This document shows, piece after piece, positions 1 through 6,400 of a stretch of 9,289 nucleotides of DNA. The stretch comes from an uncultured Bacteroidales bacterium (GTDB lineage: Bacteria > Bacteroidota > Bacteroidia > Bacteroidales > F082). The stretch's first letter is position 1. Each line of letters starts with the position of its first letter. The stretch lies in contig CALGBV010000442.1 in assembly GCA_937884015.1 (NCBI GenBank), forward strand, positions 1-9,289, written 5' to 3'. Below the pieces are notes generated by a model. The model worked only from the letters and a program-made list of their open reading frames with translations. It was not told the DNA's origin and did not search any database. Made by a program: the position numbers and the translations under genes.

Positions 1-200
1 CAGGTTCCGAAGTGTCGAACAATGCCGTGTTCCTCATTCCGATCTACAACAGCGTGCAGAGCATGTCGATGGTCTTTGCCCGTGAGGTGACACTCCTTCC
101 GGTCGTCATCACCGTGGCAGCGAATATCGTCTATTCCGTGCTTGGCGTGTGGGTGCTCACCAAACTGCTGAACAGCGAAAAAGTGATGTTCTCGAAATAG
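1..200 (+). CDS. ABC-2 type (NatB-like) transporter permease, C-terminal fragment
   Basis: Only the last 66 or so codons are present. The frame is open from position 3 to the TAG at 198-200, so the gene begins upstream of the window; the internal GTG at 12 is not its start. The fragment begins G-S-E-V-S, followed by a motif of the kind 'LIPIYNS' near the membrane, then a final hydrophobic helix (about 20 residues, VVITVAANIVYSVLGVWVL) and a short tail ending N-S-E-K-V-M-F-S-K. This order (small hydrophilic loop, 'iPiyN', last helix, 'lnsEkvlFs' tail) is that of the C-terminus of ABC-2/NatB-like permeases, the membrane subunit of an exporter driven by a separate ATPase. The substrate cannot be read from this fragment, and the ATPase partner would lie upstream. 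No clear terminator hairpin follows the stop. Confidence 0.7.
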   Translation, partial: GSEVSNNAVFLIPIYNSVQSMSMVFAREVTLLPVVITVAANIVYSVLGVWVLTKLLNSEKVMFSK

Positions 201-297
201 AGAATGACCTTTTTTCTTTGTCAGAATATCATTGTTGCTGAACAAACGGACGGCGGATATAACAGGCAAGAAGCGGAATGCCGCAATTATAAGTTTA

Positions 298-447
298 AGA
301 TTCCCGTCTGGCGACGGGAATGGAACTGGCAGGGAGCAATAGGACGGCGGCGGCGAACTGGTTTTGTACTATGGGTGTACTTCGGTCGCCGCCGCATGTT
401 TAATTAGTTCAAGCGTTCCATTCCCTTGGGCTTGCACAAGGGAATCT
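298..447. repeat. Symmetric palindromic element (REP-doublet or MITE-like)
   Basis: The two ends are inverted copies of one motif: GTTCCATTCCC, a variable stem-loop, then GGGAATCT. On the left this is read on the - strand (298-326), on the right on the + strand (415-447). Each end is itself a hairpin: 300-308 with 313-321 (ATTCCCGTC / GACGGGAAT) and 420-428 with 437-445 (ATTCCCTTG / CAAGGGAAT). The 11-bp arms 316-326 and 415-425 are perfectly complementary to each other, so the ends can instead pair long-range. The interior carries a 10-bp stem, GCGGCGGCGA (347-356) with TCGCCGCCGC (386-395), spaced 20 and 19 nt from the arms, with a GTAC/GTAC stem at its tip (366-369 with 377-380). No target-site duplication is evident. 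Confidence 0.65.
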
Positions 448-503
448 CGCTTGATTTACGATAGGTTAAGTAAGTGGTCGGAAATAAACTACATTTTAAT
501 TCA

Positions 504-526
504 CTCATTTCGACAGGCTCAATGAG
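504..526 (+). repeat. Loop-conserved hairpin element, copy 1
   Basis: Stem CTCATT (504-509) and AATGAG (521-526) enclose the 11-nt loop TCGACAGGCTC (510-520). The same loop occurs four more times in the window with different but self-complementary stems. This copy is intergenic and has the loop on the + strand. It has the longest stem of the five (6 bp). Confidence 0.7.
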
Positions 527-553
527 CGGATAATCAGCTTGCAGCGTTTCGCT

Positions 554-572
554 CCCTGAGCTTGTCGAAGGG
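554..572 (-). repeat. Loop-conserved hairpin element, copy 2
   Basis: Read on the - strand, stem CCCT/AGGG encloses the loop TCGACAAGCTC, which has one change (G to A) from the other copies. It faces copy 1, so the two form a 22-bp imperfect stem (509-530 with 548-569: two mismatches, two G-T pairs, 17-nt loop). It ends 9 bp before the probable promoter of the FKBP gene. Confidence 0.7.
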
Positions 573-580
573 TAGAAGCA

Positions 581-607
581 TTGTGCCTTTTATGTAAACT
601 AATTTTG
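581..607 (+). promoter_or_regulatory. Probable Bacteroidetes-type promoter of the FKBP gene
   Basis: TAATTTTG at 600-607 fits the Bacteroidetes -7 consensus TAnnTTTG exactly, with TTG at 581-583 as a possible -33 element (16-bp gap, slightly short). The predicted transcript starts near 613-615, giving a 5' leader of about 50 nt before the ATG at 667. Confidence 0.5.
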
Positions 608-666
608 CTCACCTACTTACTATTTTATCGGATGCCAATAAATAATTACTTGATAACTTAAATACA

Positions 667-1068
667 ATGGACAACAATCAATACAAACAACTCAACGAAC
701 AATACTTAGTCGACCTCACCGCCAAGGAAGGCCTCAAGGCTTTGCGCGGCGGCGTTTATTACGAAGTGCTGCAGTCGGGCGATGGCGACAGACGGCCTAA
801 TCCGCGCAGCAAGGTCACCTGTCACTACAAAGGAATGTTAATCAACGGCAAGGTCTTCGACAGTTCCTACAAGCGCAACGCTCCAGCCACCTTCCGCGTC
901 AATATGCTCATCAGTGGCTTTCAGATTGCTTTGGTCAACATGTGCGTGGGTGACCATTGGCGGGTTTATATCCCTGCTTCAATGGGTTATGGCGCCAATG
1001 CCGTTGGCGACATCCCTGCTTATTCCACGTTGATTTTCGAGATTGAACTGCTTGAGGTGATGGGGTGA
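667..1068 (+). CDS. FKBP-type peptidyl-prolyl cis-trans isomerase
   Basis: A 133-residue protein that would catalyse cis-trans isomerisation of peptidyl-prolyl bonds during folding. Residues about 45-131 form a single FKBP domain: V50-T-C-H-Y54-K-G, then G61-K-V-F64-D65-S-S, a hydrophobic stretch with I82-S-G-F85 where FKBP12 has V-I-x-G-W, I102-P-A and M-G-Y108-G, and the closing strand I116-P-A-Y-S-T-L-I-F124-E-I-E-L-L. Tyr54, Phe64, Asp65, Tyr108 and Phe124 match ligand-pocket positions of FKBP12 (Tyr26, Phe36, Asp37, Tyr82, Phe99); the pocket Trp is Phe85. There is no signal peptide or lipobox: the first 44 residues are a polar extension, so it is probably cytoplasmic, unlike many secreted Bacteroidetes FKBPs. 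It appears monocistronic, with its own promoter upstream and a 119-bp gap downstream. Confidence 0.9.
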   Translation: MDNNQYKQLNEQYLVDLTAKEGLKALRGGVYYEVLQSGDGDRRPNPRSKVTCHYKGMLINGKVFDSSYKRNAPATFRVNMLISGFQIALVNMCVGDHWRVYIPASMGYGANAVGDIPAYSTLIFEIELLEVMG

Positions 1069-1148
1069 ATGGCAATTTGCTGTCCCGCTCCTATAGTGGT
1101 CTCATCGTGTTCAGTCAGATGGAGATGGTGGAATTTCAATAAATTTTC

Positions 1149-1156
1149 TACTTTTG
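1149..1156 (+). promoter_or_regulatory. Probable -7 element of the lipoprotein operon promoter
   Basis: TACTTTTG (followed by T) matches TAnnTTTG exactly and lies 31 bp before the ATG at 1188. A good TTTG -33 element is not visible at the expected distance, so only the -7 box is annotated. The rest of the gap 1069-1187 shows nothing else. Confidence 0.5.
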
Positions 1157-1187
1157 TCGTCAGTATCGAATTATAATCAACTGAGTT

Positions 1188-2093
1188 ATGACAATAAAAC
1201 ATTACCTGTTATTGGCATTGGCGGTGATAGCATCACTGGCCATTGTCTCGTGTTCGTCAAATAAAGATGTCTCGAAGAAAACCGATATTTCTGCCGTACC
1301 TTCTGGCAAACTGGAAAGCTTTGCTTTGAACGAAACCCAGGAAAATGGAAGAACCGGCATCAACTGCTTGGCAGAGTCGAACCTTGGAAATGTTACCATT
1401 CGGCTTTCTGTCACCGACGGCTATCGCCTCGAAGAACAGTGTGTCGATGTCCCTTCCGACAAATGCGGCATCTTGAATGAGCTGCATAAGTTGTGGTGGA
1501 ATGCCGGCGTTTCCCAATGGAATAGCCTGAATGAAAACTTGGGACAGGATGCCAAGTGGAATGTCAAGTTGAAATACGCTTCCTCTGAGGAAGTCAAGAA
1601 AACGGGTGATGGCGTAGCCCCCGATGGCTTCGGCCGGCTTGTGTCAGATACCCGCAGAATCTTTGAACGTTACATTGCCAAAAACACCCCTTCGCTGCCT
1701 GAAGGCAAATTGACTTCGTTCTCCTTTGGTACCTCCAATGGCTTTGCCAACGCAAGCGAGCGTTTCGAGGCAGAGGTGCTTGATAATGGCAAAATTAGAG
1801 TCTGCCGAATTCTGAAAGGAGGGCGGGAAAACAGCAATAAAGAAGTAATCCTCGGAAATGGCAACACTACCATCATGGATGACCTGAGAGCTGTCGTTGT
1901 GAAAAACGATATGGTGCACTGGAAGTCTCGTTACGATATGTTGTGTGTCTATGATGGCAGCAACTGGAATGTGCACTTCGCTTTCGGCAAGACCAGTTTC
2001 AGTTCGGGGGGCTATATGTACGGCCCTGAAAACTATACTGAAGCTGTGGCCGAGTTGAAACTTATCTTCAATCGTTGGATTGATGGCGAATGA
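1188..2093 (+). CDS. Lipoprotein of unknown function with two tandem homologous domains
   Basis: A 301-residue protein that I do not recognise as a named family. A lipoprotein signal peptide is clear: M-T-I-K-H, a hydrophobic core, and the lipobox I-V-S-C with the lipidated Cys at 22, followed by a Ser/Lys-rich linker. No acidic surface-export signal follows the Cys, so a periplasmic-facing anchor is more likely. The rest is an internal duplication. Half one (about 39-163) and half two (about 172-298) both begin G-K-L-x-S-F, both carry a central W (104/111 and 245), then W-N-V at 124 and 260, and both end in a helix closing I-F-x-R-Y/W-I (158-163 and 293-298). The span W124-I163 is 40 residues and W260-I298 is 39. 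It starts the operon with the DUF3298-like lipoprotein, 23 bp downstream. Confidence 0.75.
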   Translation: MTIKHYLLLALAVIASLAIVSCSSNKDVSKKTDISAVPSGKLESFALNETQENGRTGINCLAESNLGNVTIRLSVTDGYRLEEQCVDVPSDKCGILNELHKLWWNAGVSQWNSLNENLGQDAKWNVKLKYASSEEVKKTGDGVAPDGFGRLVSDTRRIFERYIAKNTPSLPEGKLTSFSFGTSNGFANASERFEAEVLDNGKIRVCRILKGGRENSNKEVILGNGNTTIMDDLRAVVVKNDMVHWKSRYDMLCVYDGSNWNVHFAFGKTSFSSGGYMYGPENYTEAVAELKLIFNRWIDGE

Positions 2094-2116
2094 GAGACTT
2101 ATTAACTAAATGAAAT

Positions 2117-2965
2117 ATGATCATGATGAAAACGACAATGAAATTCGTGACGCTTGTTTTGCTCCTTGCAATGGCATCGTGCATTACAGACGGCAAGCAG
2201 GAAAAACAGGAAAACCAAGAGCTTCAGGAGACGCAGGATGTGCAGGAAATGCAAGAAACAAAGATGCATGCCGACACTGTCGCCTTCGGTATTGGGTTTA
2301 ACCGTTATGTGGGTAACTGGCAGGCAGGCGAATCCTCGGTTTCCGAGTGCTTCGTGCTGCCAGTCGCCAACGGCAATCCCGTGCTTCAGACGGTACGTGC
2401 CGAATTGATAAAACGTACCGACTATTCCGATGTAGACCTTCAAGGGGAGATTGATACCCGCTTTGCTGGTTTCGGCTCCGAAGAGGAAGATGAAGAGTTT
2501 AGCACGGAAGAGGAGAAACGTATTGAATTTTTCGATTCACCTGCCGGTTTCCTCAACTATTACTGTTATGGCTCAATCTTTATGGAAGGTGCAGCCCAAG
2601 ATGATTGGTACACTCAGTACATCAGTTTCGATTTGACGACAGGCAAAATCATTGGCGAAGAGGATCTGTTTGTAGATTCCGATGAGGTCCGCAGTGATAT
2701 AGCTGTCGCATTGCGTAAGGCCCTCGCTGAATATGCCGACGAAGCATACGACGAGGAGGCAGATCGTGAACTCGATATCGTCAGCCTTATGCTGAATAAC
2801 CATGTCTATGTCGCTAACGAAGGCCTTTATTATTGCTATTTCCCCGGCGAAGTGTCCGATTATATGGATGGCGAACTCGAACTGCTGTTGACCAAGGAAT
2901 TTCTCAAGCCTTACATCAAACTTGACAGCCCAGTGTATAAGCTGTGGTTCGGGAATGAGAAATAA
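2117..2965 (+). CDS. DUF3298-like lipoprotein with (xQE)7 linker
   Basis: Up to 282 residues. Several in-frame ATGs (2117, 2123, 2126, 2138) precede the signal peptide; 2126 (M-K-T-T-M-K-F) would give the most typical one, 2117 is the longest, and no Shine-Dalgarno settles it. Numbering from 2117, a lipobox-like M-A-S-C puts the lipid anchor on Cys22. A polar linker follows with seven xQE/xQD triplets (27-47), then a globular region. Residues about 165-268 resemble the DUF3298/RsiV C-terminal domain: Y168-I-S-F-D-L-T-T-G-K, E-D-L-F185, a helical stretch rich in Asp/Glu, then G236-L-Y-Y-C-Y-F-P-G-E245 and L263-K-P-Y. The acidic run E122-E127 and E131-E133 is notable. It is probably exported and membrane-anchored; its ligand is unknown. 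It is last in the operon, ending before the terminator at 3031. Confidence 0.65.
   Translation: MIMMKTTMKFVTLVLLLAMASCITDGKQEKQENQELQETQDVQEMQETKMHADTVAFGIGFNRYVGNWQAGESSVSECFVLPVANGNPVLQTVRAELIKRTDYSDVDLQGEIDTRFAGFGSEEEDEEFSTEEEKRIEFFDSPAGFLNYYCYGSIFMEGAAQDDWYTQYISFDLTTGKIIGEEDLFVDSDEVRSDIAVALRKALAEYADEAYDEEADRELDIVSLMLNNHVYVANEGLYYCYFPGEVSDYMDGELELLLTKEFLKPYIKLDSPVYKLWFGNEK
2195..2257 (+). repeat. 9-bp tandem repeat (7 units) encoding xQE
   Basis: Seven consecutive 9-bp units of the form nnn-CAR-GAR/GAT (for example AAGCAGGAA, AAACAGGAA, GTGCAGGAA) encode KQE, KQE, NQE, LQE, TQD, VQE, MQE directly after the lipid-anchor region of the lipoprotein. The phase is in frame, so unit gain or loss would change linker length without a frameshift. 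The first codon varies freely and the Gln-Glu pair is nearly fixed. Confidence 0.8.
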
Positions 2966-3030
2966 TACATTTGGATTCTAGATCTGGTATTTCGTATCGT
3001 TAATAACAAAAAAGGCTATTTGAAATATTG

Positions 3031-3063
3031 AAAAAGCCTTGACCATTTGGTCAAGGCTTTTTT
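3031..3063. terminator. Bidirectional intrinsic terminator between convergent genes
   Basis: AAAAAGCCTTGACC (3031-3044) pairs perfectly with GGTCAAGGCTTTTT (3049-3062) over 14 bp with a 4-nt loop. A T-tract follows the stem on both strands, so it can end transcripts from the + strand lipoprotein operon (stop at 2965) and from the - strand small secreted protein (stop at 3087). An upstream segment AAGGCTATTT (3012-3021) is also nearly complementary to the left arm. Confidence 0.9.
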
Positions 3064-3086
3064 CTTAAATATTATAAATCAATAAA

Positions 3087-3362
3087 TTATTTCTTGCTTT
3101 TCTTGCTCATAGCGTAGGCTGCGCCGAAGCCGATGAACAGCAGGGCGCCACTGCCAAGGGGTGCGGCATCCTGGTTGGTGGTTTGTCCGTGGGCGGGCAA
3201 TAGTGGCGATGAAACATTATTTCCACCAGCGGCACCATCGCGTGCTTCGCCACGGCCAAACAGACCACCGCCCTGGGATTGGACGTTGTTGTCAAAATAT
3301 TGTGCCGATGCACCAATTGTCATTCCAAGAACCACGGTTATTGTCAATACTAACTTTTTCAT
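3087..3362 (-). CDS. Small secreted protein with PxGxG C-terminal anchor-like segment
   Basis: A 91-residue protein with three parts. An N-terminal signal peptide (M-K-K, hydrophobic core, cleavage likely after A-S-A at 20/21) leads into a Gly/Asn/Gln-rich, probably disordered stretch (21-67). The C-terminus has P68-L-G-S-G72, a hydrophobic segment (73-85) and a basic tail, K-K-S-K-K. The motif plus transmembrane helix plus basic tail has the tripartite form of protein-sorting signals such as PEP-CTERM or GlyGly-CTERM, but I cannot match it to a named one, and it could equally be a plain membrane anchor. The gene lies 49 bp downstream of the large LRR surface-protein gene on the same strand, with no terminator between them and no TAnnTTTG box of its own, so co-transcription is likely. 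A possible SD (AGGAGG, 3393-3398) is about 30 nt from the ATG, too far to be its ribosome site. Confidence 0.75.
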   Translation of the reverse strand: MKKLVLTITVVLGMTIGASAQYFDNNVQSQGGGLFGRGEARDGAAGGNNVSSPLLPAHGQTTNQDAAPLGSGALLFIGFGAAYAMSKKSKK

Positions 3363-3391
3363 TTTATTGCGTGTTTATTATTTTTACTGAA

Positions 3392-3412
3392 TCCTCCTAA
3401 TTCCTAACTCCT
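3392..3412 (-). repeat. Three 7-bp tandem AGGA-type units in the intergenic gap
   Basis: Read on the - strand, AGGAGTT, AGGAATT and AGGAGGA follow each other directly, starting on the first base after the TG of the LRR gene's TGA stop. They are purine-rich and resemble Shine-Dalgarno sequences but sit about 30 nt from the next ATG. This could be a short slippage repeat. Confidence 0.5.
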
Positions 3413-6400
3413 CACTCAACTACAATTTTTTGAGTCATTCCGTTGAGGTTGAGAATGTAGAGGCCTGATGTGACATTAAGTGCTTTGTTGTAGCTTCCGC
3501 TGACAATCTCACTGCTGACCACGCGGCCAAGTGCATCAATGATTTGCAATATGGCCTGACCTTCGATATTGTCGATGACGAGGTTGCCGTCGCTGATGAA
3601 GGCGAAGTCGCCCGCTGAGCCTGTCGAAGCGGCATCGCCGTTTACGCTGAACACCAGTTTGAAACGCGAGGCATAATCGTCTGTTTTGGCATCGAATGTG
3701 TAGCTCGCTGAGCCTGTCGAAGCGGCGGCCATCATGTCGGTATCGGCACCAGTCAGATTATCGATAAGATGCAGATAGTCCACATCTAGGTTTTCCACAT
3801 TCACGCTAATTGTGTATTTGCCATCCTTTTCAGCCTTGAAATTGACTGGCATTTCCGTAAGGCCCGTTGAGCCTGTCGAAACGGATTCTGCCGAAACGAC
3901 GGCAAATTCTTCATCGTATTGAGGGATGTAAAGTTTGGTGTGACCTTCGTTCAGGTAGAATTTGTTCATGCGTGCATTGCTGCCTAAACAGATGCGCACA
4001 TTGTCGATGAGCGATTGCTCCCCGTTGCCAACGGCAAGTTCAATCTTAGCTTGGCTTGCCCTGGTGCTGTTTGGTGCTTCGAATTGCAGGAATTTGCCAT
4101 TGTCATCAGCAGTGGCTTGGATGAGTACTGCCTCGCAAGCCTTCACCACGTTGCCTAACACGAAGCCGGTTCCAGTTTCGTTCATCACATAGAATGGACG
4201 TCCGTCGGCCACAACTGCATCGCAGGTGTTGTTGTTGCCAATCAGGTTGAAGCCGCGCAAGACGTCGAGATTTTCAGTATACGACATTATTTGACCAAGC
4301 ATTCCTGTTGTTGAATAACTTGTCACCAAGGAACCTGTGAATTGAATCATTCTGTCAGCAGCTGAGGCATAAAGCATACCTCTGCAAGAATGGAAAAATC
4401 CAGTGGATTCCTGCTTGTAATTCATCCAATAGTGTGTCGGCTCGTCATAGTAGTAAAGGTCATAATCGCCTTCGCCTGCGGTCAGGTTGTTCGTGTAGCC
4501 AGATGAGAACGGACAAGTGATGGCATAATAGCCGTCTTTCGCTCCCGGTGTGAACGCATTGATGCTCTTTCTTATGGTCACATTGTTAAGCGACTCGCTC
4601 ACATTGTAAATCATTTGGGCGCCATCTTCAATAAAGGTGCTGCCGGCAATAATGTGTTTGTTGTTTAGTACGACACCGCTATTGACGGACAGCAATGCTG
4701 CATTTATTCTGCTGCTGCCTGTCGTGGTGTAATCGTCGAGGAAATAGATGTAGTCGTTTGCTTGTGGTGCATCTTGCAGCCAGCTGCCCTGGTAATGGAT
4801 GCATGGATTTCCTTCGCAAAGCTCGAAGTTGGCCACCTTAACCAGTTTTGCTTCAGGTATGCCGCCCCATGTTCCGTAACATTCGGGTATGAACACTTTT
4901 GCATTTTCCGTCAGGTTGGAGGAGAGGTTGCCAGCCGAAGGCTTTGTGCTTGCATTGCAAATGACCTGCGTCAATGGGCAGTTGTCGAATGCTTGGCTGC
5001 CGATGGAAGTGATACCGTGATTGAAGGTTATCTCGGTAATGTTTCGGCATTCGTTGAATGCGTTATCGCCGATTGAGGTTGCGTTTTTAATGAAACGTTG
5101 GGCGGTTGCGTTGCTCAGATTCTCGCAGAAGTTGAATGTCATTGATTCGATGGCAGAGACATTGCCATCAAAATTGATGTCAGTCAAGCTTTTGCATGAA
5201 TTGAAGGCAAAACTGCCGATAGTGTGAATTGTTTCGGGCAATGTGATGGTTGTAATATCTTGGCAGATACGGAATGCGTGATCGCTGATGCGAGTGATGG
5301 TCATCGTATTGTCACCGTCAGTGATGGTCTCGGGAATTGTAAACGAACCACTGAGTTTCCAGTCCTGGTATTCCGACAGCATGGCTTCCGTGTCGCTCAA
5401 ACGGGAGTATTTAATGCCGTTGAGGTAATAGTCGGCTTGGTGGAAAACCGATTTGAAGAAGCCAGCCCATCCTTGTCCGATATATGTTTCAGAAGGACGG
5501 TAATTTGTGACAACCGGCGTGGAAATAATGAGATTGCCCCAATGTAATCCTGATGGTTCGTAAAAGACATTCTCGCCAACTGTAGGAGCTTCGATGGCGT
5601 GTGAAAAGATATGCATGATTTCCCGGCAGTCCTCAAAGGCACGGTCGCCAATGGATGTGAGGGTGCTTGGGAACTCGATGTGAGTCAATGCTGTGCAGCC
5701 CGAGCAGGTTTCAGCAGCAATGGCAGTGATGCCTTCCGGCAGGTTAAGACGGGTCAGTGCAGCGCAACCTTTGAAGGCTCCGGCACCGATGGAAATGAGA
5801 CCCTCTTGCATATTGACATTAGCAAGCGATGTGCAGTTTTCAAAGGCATTGTCGCCAATGGTTGTGAGGGCTGGCAGATTGAATCTGGTCAGCGAAGCAC
5901 AGCCCTTGAAGGCTTTTGCCCCGATGGTTTCAATGCCGAGGGAAGGATGAAACGAAGTCAGGCCTGTTAATGATGTGCAGTCTTCAAAGGCGCTGTCGCC
6001 TATGCCCGTAAGATTGCTGAAGACGCTGACGGTGGTCAGGTTGCTACAGCCCTTGAAAGCAGCTTCGCCTATGAAGACAACTGTTAAAGGCAGGTTTATT
6101 ATTTCTGTCAAAGTCGTGTTGTTTTCAAAGGCATGAGCGGCAATCGTCGTCACATTCATCGGTGAGTTATCTAATGGAAGCGAGACGGCTTCGTCTATTA
6201 TTTGGTCAAAATCAATTACAGGGTTGGTCTTTCTGTAACCTGTGATGGCCACGGTGCTGTTGGAAGTGCATGTATAATCGAAATAGTCGTCGTTGAATGA
6301 GTAAGGCAAAATTTGCTGGATGCTACCCCAGTTTGAAGGGGTGGTGTATTCTTCGACATCTAACACGTATAGTGGAACGTTAATTAGATCGGGAGTAAGC

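Larger units (their letters stand above)
201..666. other. Non-coding, hairpin-rich intergenic region
   Basis: No credible gene lies in these 466 bases; the one ATG-started frame (204-407, 67 codons) reads Arg/Trp-rich without recognisable features and runs through inverted repeats. The region holds a succession of inverted repeats: a minor GCGG/CCGC hairpin (274-285), the symmetric element at 298-447, an outer stem TCAAGCG/CGCTTGA (409-415 with 448-454), and the two loop-conserved hairpins at 504-526 and 554-572, which can also pair with each other over 22 bp (509-530 with 548-569). A promoter for the downstream FKBP gene lies at 581-607. The dense secondary structure suggests small mobile or REP-like elements, or a structured transcript; the sequence alone does not decide. 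Confidence 0.7.

Noticed and set aside
204..407. 67-codon + strand reading frame in the intergenic region
   Set aside because: It runs through the inverted repeats of the 298-447 element, has an Arg/Trp-rich composition, and shows no family features.
855..867. TTCGACAGTTCC inside the FKBP gene as a further copy of the hairpin loop
   Set aside because: Only the first seven loop bases match, the flanks are not complementary, and the bases encode the conserved V-F-D-S-S motif.
1644..1976. 110-codon - strand frame opposite the two-domain lipoprotein
   Set aside because: Antisense shadow of a gene with a clear lipoprotein signal; no recognisable features.
2102..2443. 113-codon - strand frame opposite the DUF3298-like lipoprotein
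   Set aside because: Its Leu/Phe-rich stretch is the complement of the 9-bp xQE repeat; no start context or homology seen.
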